DNA of 64,000 nucleotides. It comes from Zhaonella formicivorans (GTDB lineage Bacteria; Bacillota; DUOV01; Zhaonellaceae). Below are positions 17,781 to 25,716 of this stretch, in pieces; the first letter of the stretch is position 1; each line of letters starts with the position of its first letter. The notes beneath the pieces are model-generated. The model ran no database searches. It was not told the DNA's origin and worked only from the letters and a program-made list of their open reading frames with translations. Location: positions 3,121,001 through 3,185,000 of the forward strand of contig NZ_CP085524.1 of assembly GCF_004353525.1 (NCBI RefSeq), written 5' to 3'. The translations under genes were made by a program, and so were the position numbers.

Positions 17781-17972
17781 TTGGATAAATTTAATGATGT
17801 TGATAAAAAACTGCAGACTCCTGCTATGATGGATACTTTTAAAGGAGAGTTGGTCAGGGACCCCGCTTCCAGACAACTAACAGCCAGTGAGGATATTCTC
17901 AGCGATAACCCATACAAAACACCTCCCAACAACCTGACTCGTAAGAAGCATAGCCTTGGTGAGAAAGGATAG
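17781..17972 (+). CDS. Small hydrophilic protein of unknown function
   Basis: A 63-residue frame starts at TTG 17781 behind a strong AAAGGAGG (17764-17771). It is polar, without membrane segments or known motifs. It is followed after 7 bases by another tiny gene, and both lie next to coat-like genes, so a spore role is possible but not shown. Confidence 0.5.
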   Translation: MDKFNDVDKKLQTPAMMDTFKGELVRDPASRQLTASEDILSDNPYKTPPNNLTRKKHSLGEKG

Positions 17973-17979
17973 GTGAGCC

Positions 17980-18105
17980 ATGGCTGAGAACAAAAAGCTT
18001 TATGCCAACCATGACAGGAGAAGGGAAGTTAAGCTGAAGGATTTAAACCGCGAGCGGGGTTTTTCCAGGATAATTGATCCGGAAAGAGGTCCGGAAAATA
18101 GGTAG
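17980..18105 (+). CDS. Small basic protein of unknown function (41 residues)
   Basis: ATG 17980 to TAG 18103-18105 encodes 41 residues, rich in Arg, Lys and Glu (it starts MAENKKLYANHDRRRE). GGATAGGTGAG precedes it. It ends just before a terminator. Too short for assignment; the pairing with the 63-residue gene supports that it is translated. Confidence 0.4.
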   Translation: MAENKKLYANHDRRREVKLKDLNRERGFSRIIDPERGPENR

Positions 18106-18124
18106 GAAATAATTTGAAACTGGA

Positions 18125-18168
18125 AAAAGCGGCTTTAACCAGACGGCTAAGGCCGCTTTTGTACGTTT
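18125..18168. terminator. Terminator shared by convergent small genes
   Basis: AAAAGCGGCTT and AAGGCCGCTTTT form a stem with one bulged base, with A-rich and T-rich flanks on both sides. It can serve the plus-strand small genes and the minus-strand coat-like genes. Confidence 0.6.
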
Positions 18169-18185
18169 TTGGTTGCACTTACAAG

Positions 18186-18380
18186 CTATGGGCGATCGCC
18201 ACGGGCCATTATTAAGTCGGCAGCCTTTTTTTGTGATGCTGCTGCTTCATTAGCTGCTTTGGCAATAATTGTCCTTAATGTAGAATCCATGATCTCTGTT
18301 TGAATCAGAGCATAAGCTAAAGCTGCCATTCTGGTGTCTTTTTCATAATCTTGCAGCATATCCATATCAGAAAATTGCAA
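18186..18380 (-). CDS. Small CotF-like spore coat protein (tentative)
   Basis: A 64-residue helical protein with the pattern MLQDYEKDT...YALIQTEIMDSTLRTII, resembling the short CotF-type coat proteins of clostridia. It is followed at 6 bases spacing by a second helical gene in the same direction (transcribed first). Assignment is by pattern only. Confidence 0.5.
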   Translation of the reverse strand: MQFSDMDMLQDYEKDTRMAALAYALIQTEIMDSTLRTIIAKAANEAAASQKKAADLIMARGDRP

Positions 18381-18386
18381 TCTGCC

Positions 18387-18650
18387 TCACTCCCTTGTCA
18401 TGCTTTCATAATATTCCTGCAATGTATTTTTGGCTTTGCGTAGCATTTCCGCTTCTTCCTTGAAAAACTTGGCAACCTCTTGGTCATTGCAAATACCGGA
18501 GTAAAATTCGCACTTTCGCCCCGCCACTTCGGCTTCGCTAATTAGTTTTACAAGGTAAGATCCTTCTTTTAGCCTTTGTAGGGTTGTCGGATCGAACTCT
18601 CTTAATTGCGGTTGATTTTGGTTAACATTTTTAAACAAGGTAAATAACAT
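18387..18650 (-). CDS. Small helical coat-associated protein (tentative)
   Basis: An 87-residue, mostly helical protein, with AAGGAGGGAC on the minus strand before its start. Its length and charge pattern fit the two-gene coat-like operons seen in spore formers. It has two cysteines (GRKCEFYSGIC). Function is not established. Confidence 0.5.
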   Translation of the reverse strand: MLFTLFKNVNQNQPQLREFDPTTLQRLKEGSYLVKLISEAEVAGRKCEFYSGICNDQEVAKFFKEEAEMLRKAKNTLQEYYESMTRE

Positions 18651-18848
18651 TTTTGTCCCTCCTTACCATCCATTAAACTACTACAATTATTGTTTGATTT
18701 TATTCATTATTTATACTTTGTAGTGCCGGGATGGTGCTGTATTATTTTTACCAGCACTTCTGAAGGATTTTTTCTAATTGCCCCGAATACAATATATTGG
18801 ACCCATCCATTAGTCCAAGTCGCAAAAGAGTATTCGGAAGGTGAAATA

Positions 18849-19811
18849 ATGCAATTTGACTTAGACCGCAAAAACGGAATTCCTCTCTATATCCAGCTAA
18901 AAAATCAGATCCAGCAATTGATTGCCACCGGAAAACTGAAAGCCAACGACAAACTCCCGCCTGAACGGGAACTGGCCCAAGTGCTCCAAATAAGCCGTAA
19001 TACAGTAAGTATGGCGTATAAAGAATTGGAGGATGAAGGTATTCTTTCCTCCAGCCAGGGGAGGGGCACTTTTGTAGCCAATTCTGCCTTAGTGTTACAA
19101 CGGGAAAGCCTTAAAGAGAGGCTGCTCAAGGTGATCGACCTGGCTATTGAAGAGGCAACGGGCATGGGATTCAGCATCGATGAGTTTGTAGCTCTAACCC
19201 ATGTACGGGCTATGGAGAAAAAAGAACAGCTTGCTCAACTCAGGGTTGCTTTTGTCGAATGCCATCCGGAACAGCTGGAATACTTTGTGCAGGAAGTAAA
19301 ATTGGGCAGCGGCGTCAATCTGGTTCCTATTTTGCTTGATGACTTGCGGAAAAATGTACAAGCATCTCCACAAAACTTGGCTCAGTTTGACCTGGTCATC
19401 ACGTCCTTTGCCCATTTCGATGAGATAAATCAGATTTTTCAAAGTAAGGCGAGAAAAATACTGGGGGTGGCTTTGGCGCCGCAAGTCGAGTCCTTGGTAC
19501 GGATTGCCAAGCTGCCTGCAGAAAGTCAAGTGGCTATCTTTTGCCATTCAGAAACGTACGGTCGGCGCGTTCAGGAGGCTGTCCAACGGGCTGGGATCGG
19601 CCATTTGGGCTTTTCTGTCTATACCGGGCAGGTTGACGAAAAAATGCAAGAGCGTCTGCAAGGTGCAGCAGCTGTGGTCGTCTGTTTCGGTCGACTGCAG
19701 GAGGCACTGCGGCTAATTAAAGATGCTAACCGGCTGATTGAGTTCAGGTTTTTACCCGATGTGGGGTCTTTAAATCTTATTAAGTCTGCTCTGATGGAAT
19801 GTAAAAGGTAA
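18849..19811 (+). CDS. GntR-family transcriptional regulator
   Basis: The 320-residue protein has an N-terminal GntR winged helix (GIPLYIQLKNQIQQLI, LPPERELAQVL, SRNTVSMAYKELEDEG, GRGTFV) and a C-terminal domain of about 220 residues unlike the aminotransferase domain of MocR types. The C-terminal part (VAFVECHPEQLEYF, LVITSFAHFDEI) recalls a ligand-binding alpha/beta domain. ATG 18849 follows GGAAGGTG; an upstream in-frame ATG (18690) would add a hydrophobic stretch unlike the family. It lies between the hut genes and the second methyltransferase module and may control either; this is inference. Confidence 0.85.
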   Translation: MQFDLDRKNGIPLYIQLKNQIQQLIATGKLKANDKLPPERELAQVLQISRNTVSMAYKELEDEGILSSSQGRGTFVANSALVLQRESLKERLLKVIDLAIEEATGMGFSIDEFVALTHVRAMEKKEQLAQLRVAFVECHPEQLEYFVQEVKLGSGVNLVPILLDDLRKNVQASPQNLAQFDLVITSFAHFDEINQIFQSKARKILGVALAPQVESLVRIAKLPAESQVAIFCHSETYGRRVQEAVQRAGIGHLGFSVYTGQVDEKMQERLQGAAAVVVCFGRLQEALRLIKDANRLIEFRFLPDVGSLNLIKSALMECKR

Positions 19812-19923
19812 GTTAACGTACAATTGCCGTCCTGGTTGCGGGTATTAGCACAAGGGGAGGAAGGAAAGCACTTGATTTTATCGAATTAATGAATTAATCA
19901 TTGGGTTATTTTGCTAAAAGAGG

Positions 19924-21726
19924 ATGGGAAAATTGTCTGAACTGAAGGAAATTCAAGGCTATGTCCAAGATATAGCGGAAGCTATTAGTGCCGTACTTGA
20001 TATGGGTGTGGAAATAATAGACCGGGATTTACTGCGGGTAGCCGGTACGGGGGAATCTAAAGTTAAAGTCGGTACTAAGATGGCCATGGGGCATATTTGC
20101 AGGCATGCCATTACCTGCAGGCAGCCTTTTGTATTAATTGATCCCGGAAAAAATCAGCTATGTGAGGTATGCGTCCTTTTCGGTCAATGTAACATCATCC
20201 AAGCCGGGCTTTTTATGCCCATACTTCTGGAAGGGGCTTCAGAAGGACTTATAAACTTAGTGGCCTTTACCGGTGAACAAAAAGCGCGCCTGGTAGAAAA
20301 GCAAAGTACTTACTTGGAATATGTTGCTAAAATGGCGGAGCTTCTATCCAGTAAAATAGCCGAAAACCGTAGTACCAAAAAACTTAAAATTACTTCCGAT
20401 TTCTTAAAAACAATCATTAACTCCATCGATTTGGGAATTATCGGGGTTGATGCACAAGGGCATATAACCCATATTAATCCCGCCGCTACTGATATCTTAG
20501 GTTTAGGTTCGGCAAGCCTGAATGGGACCAATATAAACTATTTATTGCCCCAGTCACCTTTATCTAAAATTTTAGTTAATCAAAAAGTAGACGAAGAGCA
20601 GGTGGTAACATATCAAATTGGGACCAAGCAGGCTACTGTGCTCAGTTATTGTTATCCGGTAGTAACTGATGGGGTGCTGACAGGAGCTGTTGAAGCCTTT
20701 TACCGTTTGGCAGATGTTCAGAAAACGCTGGAAAGATGGGCAGATGCAGAGTATCAATCAACTTTATCGGAGATCGTCGGTGAGAGCGAGCCCATTAAGA
20801 AATTGAAGGCTGAAGTGTTACAGATAGCCCAGGGAAATTCGACCGTGTTGATTGAAGGTGAAAGCGGCACCGGCAAAGAGCTCTTTGCCAGGGCCATTCA
20901 TGCGGCAAGTCCCAGGTGGAATAAGCCTTTTAAGATTATTAATTGCAGTGCTATACCTGATACGCTGTTGGAAAGTGAACTGTTCGGCTATGAAGAGGGC
21001 GCCTTTACAGGAGCAAAAAGGGGTGGCAAGATAGGAAAATTTGAATTGGCGGACGGTGGTACTGTTTTTCTCGATGAGCTGGGTGAACTCCCCCTGTATT
21101 TGCAGGCTAAGCTGTTGCGGGTTTTACAAAACAGGACAGTTGAAAGGGTAGGTGGCAATAAAGAAATTAAGGTAGATGTACGTATAATAGCAGCTACAAA
21201 CCGCGATATGGAGAAAATGGTAGCTGATGGAGAATTCAGAGCAGACCTTTACTACCGTTTAAATGTAATCCCACTCAAAATACCTCCTCTACGGGAGAGA
21301 AAAGAAGATATTTCGGTCTTGGCAAGTTATTTTATTGATAAATTCAATAAGATCCTGCATAAGGCCATCAGAACCATTCATCCGGAAGCTTTAGCTATCT
21401 TAAAAAACTATAATTGGCCCGGCAATGTTCGGGAATTGGAGAATGTCATCGAATATGCCTGTAATTTCGAGCAAGGCAGGGTTATAATGCCGGCAAGCTT
21501 GCCGGCCAGGATCTTAGTAAATACTCAACAAGTATTGCATGACAGAAATCTGCAGCTTAAAAAAAATCTGAGAGAAGTTGAAAAGATACTGATTACAAAG
21601 GCTGTCGCCATGTACGGTGGGAATCTGAAAGAAAAAGAAAAAATTGCCTTGGAATTGGGCATCAGCGTTCCCAGCCTTTATCGTAAGCTAAAAGAATTAA
21701 ATATCAAAATTGATAATTGCTGCTGA
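19924..21726 (+). CDS. Sigma-54-dependent activator with Cys-rich GAF-like and PAS sensor domains (regulator 2)
   Basis: A 600-residue enhancer-binding protein. Residues 1-145 form a GAF-like sensor with five cysteines, C59, C65, C80, C83 and C89 (GHICRH, CEVC, GQCN). Residues 155-265 are PAS-like. The AAA+ domain has Walker A GESGTGKE (312-319) and GAFTGA (359-364). A C-terminal helix-turn-helix ends near SVPSLYRKLKELN. It stands directly upstream of a sigma-54 promoter and the second methyltransferase pair. The cysteine cluster may hold an Fe-S centre or act as a redox switch, which would suit control of corrinoid enzymes; this is inference. Confidence 0.92.
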   Translation: MGKLSELKEIQGYVQDIAEAISAVLDMGVEIIDRDLLRVAGTGESKVKVGTKMAMGHICRHAITCRQPFVLIDPGKNQLCEVCVLFGQCNIIQAGLFMPILLEGASEGLINLVAFTGEQKARLVEKQSTYLEYVAKMAELLSSKIAENRSTKKLKITSDFLKTIINSIDLGIIGVDAQGHITHINPAATDILGLGSASLNGTNINYLLPQSPLSKILVNQKVDEEQVVTYQIGTKQATVLSYCYPVVTDGVLTGAVEAFYRLADVQKTLERWADAEYQSTLSEIVGESEPIKKLKAEVLQIAQGNSTVLIEGESGTGKELFARAIHAASPRWNKPFKIINCSAIPDTLLESELFGYEEGAFTGAKRGGKIGKFELADGGTVFLDELGELPLYLQAKLLRVLQNRTVERVGGNKEIKVDVRIIAATNRDMEKMVADGEFRADLYYRLNVIPLKIPPLRERKEDISVLASYFIDKFNKILHKAIRTIHPEALAILKNYNWPGNVRELENVIEYACNFEQGRVIMPASLPARILVNTQQVLHDRNLQLKKNLREVEKILITKAVAMYGGNLKEKEKIALELGISVPSLYRKLKELNIKIDNCC

Positions 21727-21863
21727 ATTTTTATTATTAAAAATAATAACAGGACAATCCCAGTAATTACAAGCAAATAACGTCTTTATAACCTATTGCT
21801 TGACCGAATTTTTATCAAATTTAATAATGAATCCTTATTGAGATTTGTGAAATAGGCTGTTTC

Positions 21864-21905
21864 AAGCCTGGACGGTCAATAAAAAAACCGTTCAGGCTTT
21901 TTTTA
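21864..21905 (+). terminator. Rho-independent terminator after regulator 2
   Basis: AAGCCTGGACGGT pairs with ACCGTTCAGGCTT (one G-U) and is followed by a run of T. It ends only a few bases before the sigma-54 promoter of the next unit. The rest of the 308-base gap (21727-22034) holds AT-rich DNA, including a TTATTATT / AATAATAA inverted repeat near 21733. Confidence 0.8.
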
Positions 21906-21910
21906 TTTAT

Positions 21911-21928
21911 ATGGCATGAATATTGCTT
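21911..21928 (+). promoter_or_regulatory. Sigma-54 promoter (-24/-12)
   Basis: TGGCATGAATATTGCTT has GG (21913-21914) and GC (21925-21926) exactly 10 bases apart and matches TGGCA and TTGCT boxes. It lies about 105 bases upstream of the second methyltransferase pair and directly after a sigma-54 activator gene. Confidence 0.85.
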
Positions 21929-22034
21929 TAATGATAACGGTGTAGAAATAATTGCTTAGGTTATAATTTTCGGAAAAGTTAAGCATTTAAAACCATTTCA
22001 AATAAACAGTAAATGGAGGAAGGGAGTCATTCTT

Positions 22035-23480
22035 ATGTATCAAACCTTTGACGGCGGACAGCTCCGTTTATTTAAAGAAACGGAGGTCAAGTCCATTCAT
22101 GAAACAACCATGGAAATACTGGAAGAAGTGGGATTGAAAGTTAAGAGTGAATCGGCCAGGCAGCTTTTCAGGGAAAAAGGTGCAATTGTGGAGGCTGAAA
22201 TAGTCAAAATTCCGCGTGGTATGGTAGAAGAAGCTGTCCATACAGCTCCTTCGCAAGTTATTCTCTACGGCCGGGAAGAAAAATATGATTTGGTCCTGGA
22301 AAAGACCTGTACTTATCTGGGGACGGGCGGCACCGTTTTATATGCCCTTGACCTGGAAACAGGGGAAAAAAGAAAAACTAATACCCATGATGTCAGGGAT
22401 ATTGCCAGGTTGGTAGATGCCTTGGAAAACGTGTCGTTTTACGTTATTAACACCTATCCGACCGATGTGCCTGATGAAGCTGCTGATATAAACCGTTTTT
22501 ACTGGGCTGTTACCAATACTGCAAAACATGTTATGGGTGGCATGTATACAATGAAGGGACTCAAGGATGCCATTGCCATGGCTGAGGAAATTGCCGGCGG
22601 GGCAGAACAGCTGAAAGAGCGGCCTTTTGTGTCATTTATTACTCTTATGGTCAGTCCCCTGGTGATGGACGGGCTGTACACCGATTTCATGATGGAGGTT
22701 GCTCGGAAAGGTTTACCCCTCGCTATTCCTTCCGAACCGTTGGCCGGAGCAACATCCCCTGTCACCCTTGCGGGCACCATAGCTTTAAACAACGCGGAAT
22801 CACTGGCCGGAATCACTTTGGCCCAGCTTATTAACCCCGGTACTCCGGTTCTGTACGGATCTACCTCAAGCATTATGGATATGAGTCAAGGGTTTTATGT
22901 AGCCGGTGCTATTGAATCCGCTCTGATTAATGCCGGATTGGCGCAAATGGCCCAGTACTATGAGCTGCCTATGTACGGTACCGGAGGGATGTCAGATTCT
23001 AAAATTAATGACTCTCAAGCAGGCTATGAAAGTGCGTTAACTGCCATGACTGTTGCCCTATCCGGCTGTAACTACATTCATGATGCTGTGGGCCTGTTGG
23101 AGATGTGCCAAGTATTTTCCTATGAAAAAATGGTCATCGACAATGAAATTTTAGGAAATATATTCCGGGTTATGCGCGGTGTAGAGGTCAATGAGGATAC
23201 CTTGGCCTATGACCGTTTAAAAGAAATTGGACCGGGTGGGCATTTTCTGGCCGACCCCCATACTGTACAGCATGTGCGGAAAGAATTTTTCTTCCCCAAA
23301 GTTTCTGACAGGAGGACCCGACTGGCATGGCAGGATGCCGGTTCACCTGACACCGCGGCAAGAGCACACAAAATAGTTAAGGAACTTTTAAAGGAACATA
23401 AACCGACTCCTGTGGCTCCTGCCCTGAAAGCCGAAATACGCCGCACTTATCCTGAAATTAAGGGGGAAGAACTTTATTAA
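22035..23480 (+). CDS. MttB-superfamily corrinoid methyltransferase (non-pyrrolysine), pair 2 first gene
   Basis: A 481-residue superfamily member, with YLGTGGTVLYALDLETGE, SIMDMSQG, GGMSDSKINDSQAGYES and EIGPGGHFLADPHT. No in-frame TAG, so it is a betaine-type demethylase rather than pyrrolysine MttB. TGGAGGAAGGG precedes the ATG. It differs from pair 1 in having TGGT in place of TGSD in the first motif and GMSDSK in place of GCVNAP in the central motif, which marks a separate subgroup shared with the next gene. Expression is expected from the sigma-54 promoter under regulator 2. Confidence 0.9.
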   Translation: MYQTFDGGQLRLFKETEVKSIHETTMEILEEVGLKVKSESARQLFREKGAIVEAEIVKIPRGMVEEAVHTAPSQVILYGREEKYDLVLEKTCTYLGTGGTVLYALDLETGEKRKTNTHDVRDIARLVDALENVSFYVINTYPTDVPDEAADINRFYWAVTNTAKHVMGGMYTMKGLKDAIAMAEEIAGGAEQLKERPFVSFITLMVSPLVMDGLYTDFMMEVARKGLPLAIPSEPLAGATSPVTLAGTIALNNAESLAGITLAQLINPGTPVLYGSTSSIMDMSQGFYVAGAIESALINAGLAQMAQYYELPMYGTGGMSDSKINDSQAGYESALTAMTVALSGCNYIHDAVGLLEMCQVFSYEKMVIDNEILGNIFRVMRGVEVNEDTLAYDRLKEIGPGGHFLADPHTVQHVRKEFFFPKVSDRRTRLAWQDAGSPDTAARAHKIVKELLKEHKPTPVAPALKAEIRRTYPEIKGEELY

Positions 23481-23507
23481 CTAATACTTAGGGAAAGGAA
23501 GTAAGCT

Positions 23508-24974
23508 ATGGAAATCAAAGCCGTCACAGGGGGCAGTTATGCACCCCTTTCTGAAAAAGATATTCAAGAAATTCACAATGCAACCATCAAAATTATGGAG
23601 AATACGGGCCTTGAGGTTCATTATGACGGGGCGTTGGAGATTTTTGAGGACGGGGGTGCAAAGGTAGATTACAACAAGAAAAGGGTATATATTGCTGAGG
23701 GGCTGCTGGAAAAATGTCTGGCGGCGGCACCATCACAAGTCATGCTTTGTGGAAGGGAAGAAAAACATGACCTGCTTTTAAGTGATAAGAATGTGTATTT
23801 GGGTACCGGTGGAACTGCCCTTAATGTGCTGGATTTGGACAAAAAGCGTCGTCCTTCATCTCTGCAAGATATTGCCGACATTGCCCGTCTGGTAGATGCC
23901 CTGGATAATATCAGTTTTTTAGTCTGCCCTGTTTATCCCAATGAGTTGCCCAAGGAAGCGGTCGATGTTAACCGTTTTTACCGAAGCCTGTGCAATACCT
24001 CAAAACATGTAATGGGCGGGGTTTACACTGTTGAAGGGGTGCGCAATGTAATCAGGATAGCCGAAGAAATTGCCGGCGGAGCTGACAGATTGAAAGAGAG
24101 ACCTTTGGTGTCGATGATTACTTGCGTTATGAGCCCGCTTAAATTCGATGAAAATTATACCAAATTAATGGTTGAGGCGGCTGGCTACGGGGTTCCCCTG
24201 GCTACTCCGGCAGCTCCCATGGCAGGAGCCACCGGACCTATGACGTTAGCCGGCACTTTGGTGCAGCTAAATGTAGAAGCACTGGCAGGAATCGTGCTTA
24301 CCCAATTGATTAACCGGGGCACGCCTGTGTTATACAGTGCTGTTCCGACAACGGTGGATATTCGTACTGGAACATTTCTCTTTGGGAGTATCGAAATGGG
24401 AATGATGAATGCGGCTGCCGCACAACTGGCCCGTTACTATAAAATTCCTATTTATGCTACCGCAGGCGTATCTGAATCTAAAATACCCGATGTGCAGGCG
24501 GGCTATGAAAAAGCCGGCACCGCCCTCCTGGTTGCCCTGGCAGGGGCAAATTATATCCACGATGCGGCAGGTCTTTTGGAGAGCGCCATGACAGCCAGCT
24601 ATGCCCAGTATGTTATAGACAACGAAATATTAGGCATCGTACTTAGAGCTGCCAGGGGAATCGAAGTCACTCCGCAGACTTTGGCAACGGAAGTCATTGC
24701 TGAGGTGGGCCCCGGGGGCGAGTACCTAACCCATGCGCATACCTACCGGCACATGAGAAGCGAGACCTTTTTAGCTAAAGTTGCCAACAGGCAAAACTTT
24801 ACCAACTGGGTTCAGGAAGGTGCAATTAACGGCTGGGAGAAGGCCAATCGCATTGCTGCGGAGATTTTACAATCCCACCGCCCCCTACCAATACCTGCAG
24901 ACGTACATTCTAGGGTCCAAGCAATGATTCCCGGTTTGTATGAATCTAAGTCAGAGAAGTTTGATATTTCATAA
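23508..24974 (+). CDS. MttB-superfamily corrinoid methyltransferase (non-pyrrolysine), pair 2 second gene
   Basis: A 488-residue paralogue 27 bases after the previous gene. It shares YLGTGGTALNVLDLD, GVSESKIPDVQAGYEK and EVGPGGEYLTHAHT with its partner, and no in-frame TAG is present. GGGAAAGGAAG precedes the ATG. The two genes of this pair are closer to each other in the key motifs than to pair 1. Its corrinoid partner and reactivase must be encoded elsewhere. Confidence 0.9.
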   Translation: MEIKAVTGGSYAPLSEKDIQEIHNATIKIMENTGLEVHYDGALEIFEDGGAKVDYNKKRVYIAEGLLEKCLAAAPSQVMLCGREEKHDLLLSDKNVYLGTGGTALNVLDLDKKRRPSSLQDIADIARLVDALDNISFLVCPVYPNELPKEAVDVNRFYRSLCNTSKHVMGGVYTVEGVRNVIRIAEEIAGGADRLKERPLVSMITCVMSPLKFDENYTKLMVEAAGYGVPLATPAAPMAGATGPMTLAGTLVQLNVEALAGIVLTQLINRGTPVLYSAVPTTVDIRTGTFLFGSIEMGMMNAAAAQLARYYKIPIYATAGVSESKIPDVQAGYEKAGTALLVALAGANYIHDAAGLLESAMTASYAQYVIDNEILGIVLRAARGIEVTPQTLATEVIAEVGPGGEYLTHAHTYRHMRSETFLAKVANRQNFTNWVQEGAINGWEKANRIAAEILQSHRPLPIPADVHSRVQAMIPGLYESKSEKFDIS

Positions 24975-25044
24975 AACTATAGGCAGTCCTTACAGGAAAA
25001 TTGTGAGTTATATGGAAACATATAGCAGAGGGGGATTAGGGAAT

Positions 25045-25653
25045 TTGTTACTTGTTATTAATAATTATGTTACCAATATAGAATCAGGCCGACGGGAGAT
25101 GGAGGTCATTGGCAATGTATGCAGGGGTTTGGCCGGTATAGATTTCGAAGTGATGCATTTCAGTAAGCTGCATGGCGGTCTCCTTAGGGAAAAGCCGGAA
25201 ATTGAGGCGGTCATCTCCGGCGGTTATTATGACTCTTATGATTCTTTTGATTTAGACATTTTTAGCGGTAAGCATGATTTCCTCAAGTCCCTTACCGTAC
25301 CTTTTTTGGGCATTTGCGGAGGGATGCAGCACCTGGTTTTGGCCTTTGGAGGCTCTGTAAGAAGAGTCTATTATGGCAATGAGGAAAAGGGTTACTGTAA
25401 AGTATATTTTTCTAAATCCAACATGCTGTTCAATGGTTTGGACAATGAATTTTATGTTTGGCAAAATCATTATTGCGAAATAGCAGAACTGCCGGAGGAA
25501 TTCGAAATATTATCCTCAAGCAAGAAGTGCCGCGTTCAGGCAGTGCAGCTTAAAGGTAAATCCGTGTTTGGGGTTCAGTTCCATCCGGAAAAGTTTACAA
25601 GGGAACACCAGGCCGGTAGAAGAGTATTACAAAATTTTCTGAGCTTGGTGTAG
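25045..25653 (+). CDS. Class I glutamine amidotransferase-like protein
   Basis: About 202 residues from TTG 25045 (in-frame ATG 25012 and ATG 24940 are alternatives; the last would overlap the preceding gene). The nucleophile Cys is in FLGICGGMQH and the His-Glu pair in VQFHPEKF, so the catalytic triad is complete. The fold is that of stand-alone GATase1 domains, as in anthranilate synthase component II and GMP synthase, but no synthase partner is nearby. It may hydrolyse a gamma-glutamyl or amide bond of the substrate of this operon. Assignment of the role is open. Confidence 0.78.
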   Translation: MLLVINNYVTNIESGRREMEVIGNVCRGLAGIDFEVMHFSKLHGGLLREKPEIEAVISGGYYDSYDSFDLDIFSGKHDFLKSLTVPFLGICGGMQHLVLAFGGSVRRVYYGNEEKGYCKVYFSKSNMLFNGLDNEFYVWQNHYCEIAELPEEFEILSSSKKCRVQAVQLKGKSVFGVQFHPEKFTREHQAGRRVLQNFLSLV

Positions 25654-25716
25654 ACCGGAATGCCGGCAACAATTACGGCTCAGGCAAGAACAAACTTATG
25701 GAAGGAGAAAAAAGCT

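Noticed and set aside
8028-24974. Pyrrolysine (in-frame TAG) in the MttB-like genes
   Set aside because: All four frames run at full length without an internal TAG.
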